This document shows positions 52,943 through 62,232 of a DNA stretch of 64,000 bases, in pieces. Location: positions 464,423-528,422 of the forward strand of contig NZ_LPVY01000021.1 of assembly GCF_001613805.1 (NCBI RefSeq), in the 5' to 3' direction. The translations under genes and the position numbers were made by a program. Every line of letters starts with the position of its first letter. Within the stretch, counting starts at the first letter, position 1. Under the pieces are notes generated by a model. It did no database searches. It was not told the origin of the DNA and saw only the letters and a list, made by a program, of their open reading frames with translations. This stretch comes from Thalassospira lucentensis (GTDB lineage Bacteria; Pseudomonadota; Alphaproteobacteria; Rhodospirillales; Thalassospiraceae).

Positions 52943-53926
52943 GTGCAAAAGGGGAAAAATAAAGTGCGCGTGGAACCGGAGATTTCCGTCATTGTCCCAA
53001 TATACAATGAGGAGGAAAGCATACAACTGCTCTGTGAAAAACTTTTTCCCGTTTTGGATAATCTGAATAAGTCATTTGAAATCGTATGCATCAATGATGG
53101 CAGTTCAGATAACTCTATGTCACTGTTGCAAAAACAGGCACAGACGCGCAGCGAACTCAAAATCGTAAATTTCAGAAGAAATTACGGACAGACTGCAGCT
53201 ATGATGGCTGGCATCGACCATGCAAGCGGTGAAATTATTATCCCAATTGATGCTGACCTGCAAAATGACCCCAACGATATTCCCCGCCTACTCTGCAAAA
53301 TAGAGGAAGGCTTCGATGTTGTTTCCGGGTGGCGCAAAGATCGACAAGATGCGGCCATTCGAAGAAACTTGGTTAGCCGAATAGCAAATCGCATGATCTC
53401 TAAAATTTCCGGAGTTCATCTGCATGACTATGGTTGCACGCTGAAGGCGTATAAAAAAGATGTTGTCAAAGGCATCAGACTATATGGGGAAATGCACAGA
53501 TTCATTCCCGTTTATGCCACATGGATGGGGGCTAGGGTTTGTGAAATCCCTGTAACACATCATCAACGTCAGTTTGGTAAATCAAAGTACGGACTAGAAC
53601 GTATTGCTAAGGTCCTGCTTGACCTGTTGGTCGTCAAGTTCTTGGATCGTCATTTTGTAAAACCAATTTATGTTTTTGGTGGCATAGGCCTAGTATCTCT
53701 TTGCTTATCTTTTTTTAGCGCAATCTGGATGATCTGGCTGAAGCTTTTTGAAAACACATCAATGATAGAAACTCCTTTGCCACTGCTTGTCACGATGACA
53801 CTTTTGGTTGGCATCATGTGCATTCTATTGGGACTCTTAGCAGAGATGATCGTGAGAACCTACTTTGAGTCCCAAGATAGGAGAGCTTACCTAGTTCGCG
53901 ACACAGTAAACCTCGAGAGCGAATAA
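52943..53926 (+). CDS. GtrB-like polyprenyl-phosphate glycosyltransferase (family 2)
   Basis: Starts at a GTG (52943) after AGGGGA. The 327-residue protein is a GT2 transferase: ISVIVPIYNEEESI, DDGS-type motif CINDGSSDNS, ASGEIIIPIDADLQND (DxD-like) and two C-terminal membrane helices, the layout of GtrB/DPM1-type enzymes that place a sugar on undecaprenyl phosphate. Base composition is AT-rich. It is joined end to end (0 bases) with asnB. Confidence 0.9.
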   Translation: MQKGKNKVRVEPEISVIVPIYNEEESIQLLCEKLFPVLDNLNKSFEIVCINDGSSDNSMSLLQKQAQTRSELKIVNFRRNYGQTAAMMAGIDHASGEIIIPIDADLQNDPNDIPRLLCKIEEGFDVVSGWRKDRQDAAIRRNLVSRIANRMISKISGVHLHDYGCTLKAYKKDVVKGIRLYGEMHRFIPVYATWMGARVCEIPVTHHQRQFGKSKYGLERIAKVLLDLLVVKFLDRHFVKPIYVFGGIGLVSLCLSFFSAIWMIWLKLFENTSMIETPLPLLVTMTLLVGIMCILLGLLAEMIVRTYFESQDRRAYLVRDTVNLESE

Positions 53927-55789
53927 ATGTGCGGAATTACTGGGTTCATTGGCCGTGGGGATCATGCCGACATACTTGCAATGACAACCGCATTGGCACA
54001 CAGAGGTCCAGATGGCGAAGGCTTTCACGTCGACGAAAGCAAACATGTTTATCTGGGTCACCGTCGATTAGCCGTTAGAGATATTGACGGTGGAGCTCAA
54101 CCAATGTGGGACACAACGGGCTCAACTGGCATTGTTTACAACGGCGAAATATATAATTGCGACGAACTTCGAAGTGAACTCGAAGATGCAGGTTTCGTAT
54201 TTCTGTCTTCGCACTCCGATACAGAGGTGCTCTTACACGGATACAGACATTGGGGACTTGAACTCGCCAAACGTCTGAATGGTATGTTTGCTTTTGCAAT
54301 TATTGATAAAGATAGGCAGCAACTATATCTTGCCAGAGATAGATTTGGAGAAAAGCCCCTATTTTATACTCCAAATCCAGACTTCTTTGCATTTTCAAGT
54401 GAATTGAAGAGTCTGTCAAAACATTCGCGGCTAAGGCCAACCGTGTCAGACCGAGGTATGCAAAAACTGTTTGCATACGGTTATATTCCAGCCCCCAATA
54501 CTCTATTAGATAACGTATTCAAACTCATTCCAGGTCACTATATGACCGTGAATATGGCGTCTCTTGAATTCTCTGTCGTAAAATACTGGGAATTCTCTTT
54601 ATCTCCGAACAACGATTTGACTTCTGCTGATGACGACATACTAGCAGAACAATTAAGAGCATTGATTTTACGCTCCGTTGACCGACGCCTCGTCAGCGAT
54701 GTTCCCCTAGGGATATTTCTAAGCGGCGGACTGGACTCAAGTGCTATTTTAAGCACTGCTGCAAAACTGAAAAGCCCAAATGAAATTTCGTCGTTCACTA
54801 TTGGGTTTAACGAGAGGTCTTATGACGAGTCAGAATACGCCGGGAAGGTTGCCGAATTTATAGGATCAGAGCATCATTTGAAACTCCTCAGCATGAATGA
54901 CGCTCAGAACTTGATCCCTCAAATATTAAGTCAACTCGATGAGCCGATCTGCGACGCCTCGTTGATGCCGACATACATGTTAAGCAAGTTCACCAAAGAG
55001 CATGTGACGGTCGCCCTATCGGGGGACGGAGGAGACGAACTTTTCGCAGGATACGATCCTTTTGTGGCCCTTAAGCCTGCACACCTATACAGCAAGTACA
55101 TCCCCGGTCTTGCTCATAAACTTTTTAAATCTCTAGCAAATGCACTTCCAAAATCCGGGCGCAATATGAGCCTTGATTTCAAGTTGCGGCGGACCCTGTC
55201 GGGCTTGTCTTATCCTGAGTCCATTTGGGCCCCTGTTTGGATGGCTCCATTGCCTCCTGATCAGATCGCAAGCTTCTTCGAGACACCACTTCCCCTTGAG
55301 GAGCTCTACAGCGAAGCTATGGAAATCTGGGACAGTTCTCCTGCCGCCGATAGGGTTGATCGGCTTTTGAACTTTTTTACAATCTTATATTTGCAGAACA
55401 ATATTTTAACGAAAGTTGATCGCGCCTCAATGATGTGTTCACTCGAAACACGCGCTATATTTTTGGACAATGATCTGGTGGATTTCTGCTGTAACCTGCC
55501 GTCACACTTCAAACTACGAAACGGGAAAAGGAAATTTTTGCTGAAAAAAGCAATGGAGCCACTTCTTCCTCACGAGATTATTTATCGCAAGAAGAAAGGC
55601 TTTGGAATTCCACTGGCAGACTGGTTGAAAAACACCCCAGAAGTCAGCACTGCAATTGGTATCGCGGGAATAGACAATTCTTTTGCTCGAAAACAATGGC
55701 ATGATCATAAAAACGGTAAAAGTGATAACCGTTTTTTCATATGGACATGGCTATCGCTTCAATATGCAGCTCATCGCTCTGCCAGCTAA
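53927..55789 (+). CDS. Glutamine-dependent asparagine synthase family protein (AsnB-like)
   Basis: A 620-residue AsnB-type protein: N-terminal MCGITGFIG with nucleophilic Cys2, glutaminase motif RRLAVRD, and the synthetase PP-loop LSGGLDSSAIL near residue 263, KKGFGIPLADW at the end. In polysaccharide clusters such proteins often amidate sugar acids rather than make free asparagine. It starts directly after the glycosyltransferase stop and shares its AT-rich composition. Confidence 0.9.
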   Translation: MCGITGFIGRGDHADILAMTTALAHRGPDGEGFHVDESKHVYLGHRRLAVRDIDGGAQPMWDTTGSTGIVYNGEIYNCDELRSELEDAGFVFLSSHSDTEVLLHGYRHWGLELAKRLNGMFAFAIIDKDRQQLYLARDRFGEKPLFYTPNPDFFAFSSELKSLSKHSRLRPTVSDRGMQKLFAYGYIPAPNTLLDNVFKLIPGHYMTVNMASLEFSVVKYWEFSLSPNNDLTSADDDILAEQLRALILRSVDRRLVSDVPLGIFLSGGLDSSAILSTAAKLKSPNEISSFTIGFNERSYDESEYAGKVAEFIGSEHHLKLLSMNDAQNLIPQILSQLDEPICDASLMPTYMLSKFTKEHVTVALSGDGGDELFAGYDPFVALKPAHLYSKYIPGLAHKLFKSLANALPKSGRNMSLDFKLRRTLSGLSYPESIWAPVWMAPLPPDQIASFFETPLPLEELYSEAMEIWDSSPAADRVDRLLNFFTILYLQNNILTKVDRASMMCSLETRAIFLDNDLVDFCCNLPSHFKLRNGKRKFLLKKAMEPLLPHEIIYRKKKGFGIPLADWLKNTPEVSTAIGIAGIDNSFARKQWHDHKNGKSDNRFFIWTWLSLQYAAHRSAS

Positions 55790-55956
55790 GGTCGCGAGTT
55801 AAAGAATTTAGCACTGAGAGAGTGGTATGAAAGCTGGACATTGTTAGTTTTCTGAACTGAGAGAGTATATCGCGCCCCATCTTTATACACACACTCAAGA
55901 ATGTACCATGTGTATCGTTTTGTCTGGGGCGCTATATTGAAAAGCTATGAACTACA
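55790..55956. repeat. Intergenic repeats between asnB and the GtrA-like gene
   Basis: An 11-bp direct repeat ACTGAGAGAGT (55813-55823 and 55856-55866), 43 bases apart, and an 8-bp inverted repeat GCGCCCCA / TGGGGCGC with a long loop (about 55871-55935) lie here. They may be regulatory; no mobile-element end is evident. Confidence 0.45.
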
Positions 55957-56331
55957 ATGACTTCAATATCTAAATTTGTCGGCGTTGGTGCACTCACGAC
56001 GCTTGTATCGTACTCAACCTATCTGCTTGCTTTGCAAATTCTAGCACCGATGTTGGCGTACATTTGCGCATTAATCGCTTCATTCATTATTCAAGTAGGA
56101 ATGATGGCGCCTTTTGTATTCAAAGCCAAGCTTACCATCAGAAATGCGGCTACCGCGGCTCTCATTTACGCCGGTTATTCTACGATTTTTGCCGTATTAA
56201 TGTGGTTCGCGTTAAAACTTGATGTTCCTCCGGTCTTGGCACCTTTTATTGTAATTATCATCGCCTCACCACTTCATTTCCTGGCGGGAAAAAAATGGAT
56301 ACATAATCCAGCAGATGACATCAGGATGTAA
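55957..56331 (+). CDS. GtrA-like lipid-linked sugar flippase
   Basis: A 124-residue protein with four hydrophobic segments, of the GtrA/DPMS family that flips polyprenyl-phosphate sugars. The motifs KFVGVGALTTLVSY and ASFIIQVGMMAPFVFKAKL are family-like, and ends LAGKKWIHN. Its last bases overlap the stop of the minus-strand GT-C-like gene. Confidence 0.88.
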   Translation: MTSISKFVGVGALTTLVSYSTYLLALQILAPMLAYICALIASFIIQVGMMAPFVFKAKLTIRNAATAALIYAGYSTIFAVLMWFALKLDVPPVLAPFIVIIIASPLHFLAGKKWIHNPADDIRM

Positions 56332-57862
56332 GTTCTTGGCGCCCCTTTCTACCGACCAAATTCTGCAGGCAAAAGGCCCCGACAACGATCGAAAATGGCA
56401 AAACTGGTGCAAGGTATCGCGGTTCAATATGAACCAAGGCATGCGAGGCCATAACGCCAAAATAAACTGACCAAAGCGAGCAACATACCAACACCTCACC
56501 TTTATTGGATTTCTTGCCAAGGCATAACCGCACAAACCAAACAACAGGAACAATGACGAAGGCGAGCGTAACAACAATTGCAATGAAACGCTCCACACTT
56601 TCCAAGGTGAATAGAGAAAATGCTCCTAGCCCATCAAAGACCCTCGATTTAAGCACGTTATAGTCGCCCCATGGGCGTTCACCTTTTATCCAGAAGCCAG
56701 TCTCCCGCAAGGAGGCTAAAGGACGAAAAGTAAGGAGTACAAATCTTTCGCGAAGATGACCAATCGTCATTCTGAGCATCGATAGCGGATATTCTGCCCA
56801 TGTTTGAAAGTATTTTTCCTTAGAAATCATCGCTAATTCAGGCGCTTCATAGCCTTGAGAAAAAAGGCTCTTCTGTATGGCGAGCACTTCTGAAAAATCA
56901 AATTCAACAAAATTTTCGCGTGCAGTAACATCTATCACTTTCTGACCGGAGAATATTCTCTCGTCATTCCGAGCTGCGTCAGCAAGACCTTGAAGATAAA
57001 CGGTTTGTCCACCCGTTGTTATAAATCTGGATCCAGTGCGCGTTTCGTTCCAGTGAATATATATTTGTGAAATAATCAGTAGGGGAGCAAAGAAAACAGT
57101 ACCAGCAAGACAGGACCTGAAATGACGCGACTTTGTCAAAATTACTCTTATTACCAACGGAATAACAAAGAGAGAGGAAAGCACAAGGACTCCCTCTCTA
57201 AACAAAAACGATATTGATAATAGAGTCCCAAATAAAAATGATTGGAAAAATTTAATTGGCTCTCCACGGAGACTGCTAATAGCATTAGCGCTCAAAATAA
57301 TTACAAAGATGCTGGCAACAACACTATCTGTCAAAATCATGTTATCAAGTGTCAAAGAATATGAAAACCCAGCAGAAAGCATACAAAAAACGCCAATGAG
57401 TGGTCGCAATTTCAGTTCGTGAATCAATCTGGAAAGATACACTAGCGACACAGCTGTGAGCGCAATTTGACACAGCACAACAGTCCACATCCAAAAATTC
57501 GGCGACAGAACTTTGAGAAAACCAATAAAAAGAGGATAACCCATCATTCTGAAAACGGTGATAGGCATCGCACCAGTCAAAAGGCCTGCATCATTCCACC
57601 AGCTTGAATCCTCAAATATCATATCGCCGTAGCTCATATATCCGCCGCTGTCTGGAGCAATTCCAGGGCCCCAATAGAGCAATACGGCAACTTTTAACGC
57701 CACAACAGCTAGAAGAGTTGAAAGGTAGATATTCCTATCATCGAGAGAGGAATTCCGGACTGAAGAAATGGGGCCTAACTTCACGGGATCAGTAACCTTT
57801 CTCGATTTCCTTACCACAACAAAAACGGGCACCCACAAGTTGAGCGCCCGTAAAAATATCAA
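56321..57862 (-). CDS. GT-C-like polytopic membrane protein, probable glycosyltransferase
   Basis: A 513-residue protein with about eleven membrane helices. The N-terminal loop has APDSGGYMSYGDM and the C-terminal part EPRYLAPVLPFSIV, both of the kind seen in ArnT/PMT-type GT-C transferases that take sugars from polyprenyl donors. In gtr clusters this would be the GtrC-type enzyme. It is AT-rich, on the opposite strand and overlaps the GtrA-like gene by 11 bases. The exact sugar and target are unknown. Confidence 0.65.
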   Translation of the reverse strand: MIFLRALNLWVPVFVVVRKSRKVTDPVKLGPISSVRNSSLDDRNIYLSTLLAVVALKVAVLLYWGPGIAPDSGGYMSYGDMIFEDSSWWNDAGLLTGAMPITVFRMMGYPLFIGFLKVLSPNFWMWTVVLCQIALTAVSLVYLSRLIHELKLRPLIGVFCMLSAGFSYSLTLDNMILTDSVVASIFVIILSANAISSLRGEPIKFFQSFLFGTLLSISFLFREGVLVLSSLFVIPLVIRVILTKSRHFRSCLAGTVFFAPLLIISQIYIHWNETRTGSRFITTGGQTVYLQGLADAARNDERIFSGQKVIDVTARENFVEFDFSEVLAIQKSLFSQGYEAPELAMISKEKYFQTWAEYPLSMLRMTIGHLRERFVLLTFRPLASLRETGFWIKGERPWGDYNVLKSRVFDGLGAFSLFTLESVERFIAIVVTLAFVIVPVVWFVRLCLGKKSNKGEVLVCCSLWSVYFGVMASHALVHIEPRYLAPVLPFSIVVGAFCLQNLVGRKGRQELTS

Positions 57863-57876
57863 GCTTTCATATCAAA

Positions 57877-59262
57877 TCAAGCCGAGGCAGCAAGCTGTTC
57901 CGCACGAACGCTGTCACGTTCTTTTTTGATCATTTCGGCCATCAGGAACGCAAGCTCAAGCGCCTGTCCGCCATTCAGGCGCGGATCGCAATGGGTGTGG
58001 TAACGATCCGAGAGGCTATCGACGGTCACTTCACGTGCGCCGCCAATGCATTCGGTCACATCCGTGCCGGTCATTTCAAAATGAACACCACCGGCATGGG
58101 TACCTTCGGCCTTGTGCACGTCAAAGAACGATTTGACTTCCGACAGGATCGCATCGAACGGACGAGTTTTATACCCGTTCGCCGCCTTGATCGTGTTGCC
58201 ATGCATCGGATCGCAGGACCAGACAACCTTGCGGCCCTCTGCCTTGACCCGCTTCACCAGACGGGGCAGGTGATCCTCGACCTTGCCTGCGCCCATACGC
58301 GCGATCAGGGTAAGGCGACCGGCTTCGTTTTTCGGGTTCAGGGCATCGATCAGACGGATCAGGTCGTCTTCTTCGGTGGTCGGTCCGCATTTCATGCCGA
58401 TCGGGTTGTTCACACCGCGCATGAATTCCACATGCGCCCCGTCAAGCTGACGGGTACGGTCGCCAATCCACAACATATGCGCCGAACAGTCATACCAGTC
58501 GCCGGTCAGGCTGTCCTGACGGGTCAGGGCCTGCTCGTAACCCAGCAAAAGCGCCTCGTGCGAGGTATAGAAATCCGTCTCGCGCATCTGCGGTGCGGTT
58601 TCGGCGGTAATGCCGCAGGCCTGCATGAAGGCAACGGCCTCATCAATCTGGGTCGTCATCTTGCGATATCGTTCACCCGCGGGGCTGTTATCGACAAATG
58701 ACAGGTTCCAGCGATGAATTTTGCTCAGATCGGCAAAACCACCCTGCGCGAAAGCACGCAGCAGGTTCAGGGTCGATGCCGACTGATTATAGGCGCGAAT
58801 CTGACGCTGCGGGTCCGGAACACGGGCCTCGGACGTAAACTCGATGCCGTTGATATTGTCACCGCGATAGCTCGGCAGTTCGACACCATCGATGGTTTCC
58901 GTATCCGACGAACGCGGCTTGGCGAACTGCCCCGCCATGCGGCCAACCTTGACCACCGGGCATGCCGCGCCATAGGTCAGAACAACCGCCATCTGCAACA
59001 TGACCTTAAAGGTATCGCGGATGTTGTTCGGGTGAAATTCCTTAAAGCTTTCGGCGCAGTCCCCGCCCTGCAGCAGGAATGCGTTGCCTTCGGCAACTTC
59101 GCCAAGCTTTTCTTTCAACGCGCGCGCTTCGCCAGCAAATACCAAAGGAGGATAGCTGCCGAGCTCTTGCTCTACGGCCTTGAGGGCCTGTGCATCCGGA
59201 TAAGTCGGCATCTGCTTCACAGGCAGGTTGCGCCAGCTATCAATGCTCCAGCTCTTGCTCAT
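57877..59262 (-). CDS. Class II DAHP synthase (aromatic amino-acid pathway)
   Basis: A 461-residue class II 3-deoxy-7-phosphoheptulonate synthase: [13 protein letters not shown], the cys-containing metal site, [45 protein letters not shown] and the [10 protein letters not shown] ending of the barrel. It makes the first compound of the shikimate pathway. It restores the usual GC content directly after the AT-rich island. Confidence 0.95.
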   Translation of the reverse strand: MSKSWSIDSWRNLPVKQMPTYPDAQALKAVEQELGSYPPLVFAGEARALKEKLGEVAEGNAFLLQGGDCAESFKEFHPNNIRDTFKVMLQMAVVLTYGAACPVVKVGRMAGQFAKPRSSDTETIDGVELPSYRGDNINGIEFTSEARVPDPQRQIRAYNQSASTLNLLRAFAQGGFADLSKIHRWNLSFVDNSPAGERYRKMTTQIDEAVAFMQACGITAETAPQMRETDFYTSHEALLLGYEQALTRQDSLTGDWYDCSAHMLWIGDRTRQLDGAHVEFMRGVNNPIGMKCGPTTEEDDLIRLIDALNPKNEAGRLTLIARMGAGKVEDHLPRLVKRVKAEGRKVVWSCDPMHGNTIKAANGYKTRPFDAILSEVKSFFDVHKAEGTHAGGVHFEMTGTDVTECIGGAREVTVDSLSDRYHTHCDPRLNGGQALELAFLMAEMIKKERDSVRAEQLAASA

Positions 59263-59671
59263 TTGCTTCCTCTCAATCCGGCATGTTCATCATGCCGTTA
59301 CTATACCATATAATCAGCGTCACAGCGGATTTCCGCCCATTCAACCGGCGCTGTCAACCGGGCCAAACTTGATACGGGTTTTGCAACCGCATTTCCACCC
59401 CTTCCGTGCAATTCGCAAAGAAAAACCCGCAAATTTTTGCCAATCGCCGCAAATAACACGCAAAGTTCCACCCCAAATTACCAATTGCAGATGGATTTGG
59501 GGAGTTGCCCGTTCCCGCAAGGACGATGAAAATCCTTCGAATCCAGACATCCCGTCAAACGACACAGCAAGCACGCCCAATACTTTAAGGATAAATAGTC
59601 ATCAGCATTCAATTGCGCGATCCCCCATATCGCGGCACACTGCGCGCGCCACACCTCATTGCGGAAGCCCC
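59263..59671. other. Divergent gap between the DAHP synthase and TSUP genes
   Basis: No gene in 409 bases; an AT-rich stretch near 59400-59500. It must hold the promoters of both flanking genes; I do not see a distinctive element. Confidence 0.5.
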
Positions 59672-60421
59672 ATGTCCATTGAAACAATCGCGATTATTGC
59701 CTGCGCCTATTTTGTGGCCGCCTTTGTAAAAGGCGCAACCGGCCTGGGGTTTTCGACATCCGCCCTGCCGATCCTGGCCCTTGGACTTGGGCTCAAGGCC
59801 GGGATGCCGCTTGTGATCATTCCGTCGCTTGTCAGCAATTCGATCATCATGGCCCAGGCCGGGCATTTCCGCGAAACCGTCAACCGGTTCTGGCCGATGT
59901 TTGCGGCAACCATCCCGGGGCTTTTGATTGGTCTTGCCGTGCTTGGCATGGTTGACAGCGTACTGGCCGGTGCGGTGCTCGGGCTGGTTTTAATGAATTA
60001 CGGGGCCATCACGCTGTTTCGTCATGGCAAACCTTTATCGGATAAAGTCGCGCACTATCTGGCACCGGTTTCCGGTTTTGCCACGGGGCTGGTGAATGGC
60101 ATTACCGGTTCCCAGGTCATGCCCGTCCTACCCTTTTTGCTGTCATTGCGGCTTGATCCCAAACGCTTTATCCAAGCCATCAATATCTCGTTTAGCCTTT
60201 CAAGCATCGTGATGGCATTTGGCCTGACACGGATGGGGTTGATGACGCTTGAAACGGTCTGGATATCCTTGGCCGGGCTGGTTCCGGTTTACGCTGGCAC
60301 CAAACTTGGCAGTGCGGTGCGCAACCGAATGGATGCCGAAACCTTCCGCAAGGTGGTTCTGGTCATGCTGATTATTTTCGGGGCGATATTGATCGGCAAA
60401 TTCGCGCTGTCTCCGTCGTAA
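59672..60421 (+). CDS. TSUP (TauE/SafE) family anion exporter
   Basis: Start at 59672 (MSIETIAIIACAYFVAAFVKGATGLGFS). The 249-residue protein has seven to eight helices with the family's repeated KGATGLGFS and NGITGSQVMP motifs. TSUP proteins move sulfite, sulfoacetate and similar organosulfur anions. Substrate unknown. The IMPACT-family gene follows after 48 bases. Confidence 0.9.
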   Translation: MSIETIAIIACAYFVAAFVKGATGLGFSTSALPILALGLGLKAGMPLVIIPSLVSNSIIMAQAGHFRETVNRFWPMFAATIPGLLIGLAVLGMVDSVLAGAVLGLVLMNYGAITLFRHGKPLSDKVAHYLAPVSGFATGLVNGITGSQVMPVLPFLLSLRLDPKRFIQAINISFSLSSIVMAFGLTRMGLMTLETVWISLAGLVPVYAGTKLGSAVRNRMDAETFRKVVLVMLIIFGAILIGKFALSPS

Positions 60422-60469
60422 AACTTTAGCACGCTGGTGCAATGCGCCTGCCTTTGCTATCCAGTCGTG

Positions 60470-61039
60470 ATGAAAACCGTCACCCGCCCCGCATTTGCCG
60501 AAACCGAAGAAAAGAAATCGCGCTTTCTGGCCGAACTGGTCCCTTATGATCATCTCGCGACAAGGCTTGCAGAATTGCGCGTCGCCCACCCCAAGGCCAA
60601 TCACCATGTCACGGCCTATCGGTATCTGAATGACGAAAACCAGTTGATCGAGCATGGCAAGGATGACGGGGAGCCATCGTGCACATCCGGTGTTCCGTGC
60701 CTCAAGGTTCTTCAGGGGCGCGACCTGATTAATGTCGCGGTGATCGTCACCCGTTATTTTGGCGGTGTAAAACTTGGCACCGGCGGGTTGGTGCGGGCTT
60801 ATAGCGGTGCTGCCAATGCGGTTTGCAGCGTTGCCGACGTCATCGATTATGTCCCGCAGGGTGAAGCAGACCTGTTTGCCGGTTTTTCCGATGCCGGAAC
60901 GCTGGAGCAGGCCTGCGCACAGGATGGCATCACCGTTCTGGACCGACAGTTCGATGCCGAAGGCACATGCATGCGAATTTCGGGACCAAAGGAACTCGTG
61001 GCCGAGCTTGCCGGGCGTTTCCCGATCCATCGGGATTAG
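60470..61039 (+). CDS. yigZ: YigZ/IMPACT family protein
   Basis: A 189-residue protein of the IMPACT (YigZ) family. It has KKSRFLAELVP, HVTAYRYLNDENQLIEHGKDDGEPSCTSGVPCLKVLQGRDLINVAVIVTRYFGGVKLGTGGLVRAYSGAA (read as the DDGEPSGTAG-like and YFGG-KLGTGGLVRAY motifs) and the C-terminal ferredoxin-like part. Bacterial members may act in translation quality control. GTG/ATG starts at 60467/60470 are both possible. Confidence 0.9.
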   Translation: MKTVTRPAFAETEEKKSRFLAELVPYDHLATRLAELRVAHPKANHHVTAYRYLNDENQLIEHGKDDGEPSCTSGVPCLKVLQGRDLINVAVIVTRYFGGVKLGTGGLVRAYSGAANAVCSVADVIDYVPQGEADLFAGFSDAGTLEQACAQDGITVLDRQFDAEGTCMRISGPKELVAELAGRFPIHRD

Positions 61040-61064
61040 CAACTGGCGCGATCAGAACAGGCTA

Positions 61065-62090
61065 TCAGGCCCGCCGTGCGGTGCTTTGACGTTCCTGCAA
61101 CTGGAAACCAAGATCGACAACGCAGTTTTCCGGACCTTCCCCGTCCAATCTTGCGCTGATCATATCAACTGCCGTCTTGCCGATCCCGTAGCGGTTTGTC
61201 CGGATGCTGGTCAGTGACGGACAGGCCGCCGCCATCATTTCAAGATCGTTGAAACCGATGATGCCGAGGTCTTCGGGCACGCGCAGCCCGGCATGCTGGC
61301 AGCCGAACAGAACACCCAGCGCCATGTCATCGTTGTTGCAGAAAACCGCTTCTATATCGGGCCTTTTTTCGCGTAACGCCCCGATCAGCTCCGCGCCCAG
61401 CGACGTGCTTGATGATCGGGTTGTTGTCATGAAAAGTTCCGAGTCATACCGCCCCGATGAACGCAATGCTTCGGCAAAACCTTCCATACGGCGCCGCGAC
61501 CGCGGATCCATCCGTGCGCCGATGAAACCGATCCTGCGATAGCCGCGCTGCAACAGGTGATATCCGGCCGCCCGCCCGCCTTCGAAATGCGAAAAGCCAA
61601 CCATCATATCAATGGGGTCCGGATCGACTTCCATGATCTGGACCACCGGGCAATCTGCCTTTTCAAGCAAGGCGCGCGCTGCTTTGGTCTGATCGCCACC
61701 GGCAACGATCAGGGCAGCCGGACGCTGGCTCAGGAATATACGGATCAGGCGTTCTTCCTCGGCGGCGACATAGCGCGAATTGCCAAGCTGTACCTGAAGC
61801 GGTCCCTGTTCGAGCTCGTCATAAATCGCGCGCAGGGTATCGGCAAACACGTTGTTGGTCAGCGACGGCACGATCACGCCAACAATGTTCGAACGCGAAG
61901 ATGCCAGCGCACTGGCATGGGAATGGGGAACGTAATCAAGCTTGCGAACCGCGGCATCAATACGTTCACGCAATGCTTCGGAAACCTTGGCCGGATCACG
62001 CAAGGCCCGTGAAACGGTGATCGTGCTGACACCGGCCCTGTCGGCTACATCAGCGATGGTCGGCCGTCCGGCCCCTCTGCGTTTTCTCAT
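61065..62090 (-). CDS. gntR: GntR, LacI-family repressor (gluconate type)
   Basis: A 341-residue LacI/GalR-type regulator. Helix-turn-helix at about 10-35 (PTIADVADRAGVSTITVSRALRDPAKVS), hinge helix, and a periplasmic-binding-like core. Similar GntR proteins in proteobacteria repress gluconate uptake and kinase genes and release DNA with gluconate. It is divergent from gntK and the double operator lies between them. Confidence 0.9.
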   Translation of the reverse strand: MRKRRGAGRPTIADVADRAGVSTITVSRALRDPAKVSEALRERIDAAVRKLDYVPHSHASALASSRSNIVGVIVPSLTNNVFADTLRAIYDELEQGPLQVQLGNSRYVAAEEERLIRIFLSQRPAALIVAGGDQTKAARALLEKADCPVVQIMEVDPDPIDMMVGFSHFEGGRAAGYHLLQRGYRRIGFIGARMDPRSRRRMEGFAEALRSSGRYDSELFMTTTRSSSTSLGAELIGALREKRPDIEAVFCNNDDMALGVLFGCQHAGLRVPEDLGIIGFNDLEMMAAACPSLTSIRTNRYGIGKTAVDMISARLDGEGPENCVVDLGFQLQERQSTARRA

Positions 62091-62157
62091 GTTTCCCTTC
62101 TCATACCTTCTTCCTCATATCCGCGATCCGCAGGTTTCACAATATCTGTTGACTCGA

Positions 62158-62188
62158 TGTTAGCGCTATCATTATGTTAGCGCTAACA
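62158..62188. promoter_or_regulatory. Double LacI-type operator of the gnt genes
   Basis: TGTTAGCGCTATCA (62158-62171) and the perfect palindrome TGTTAGCGCTAACA (62175-62188) have centres 17 bases apart. The central CpG is the usual site of LacI-family hinge helix insertion. It probably controls both gntR and the gntK-TRAP genes. Confidence 0.85.
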
Positions 62189-62232
62189 AACAATGACGGG
62201 CAAGACCCGCATAAAGAAAAGTCGAAAATGAA

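Noticed and set aside
55813..55866. Attachment site or IS end from the 11-bp direct repeat
   Set aside because: No integrase, transposase or tRNA nearby; repeats are only 43 bases apart.
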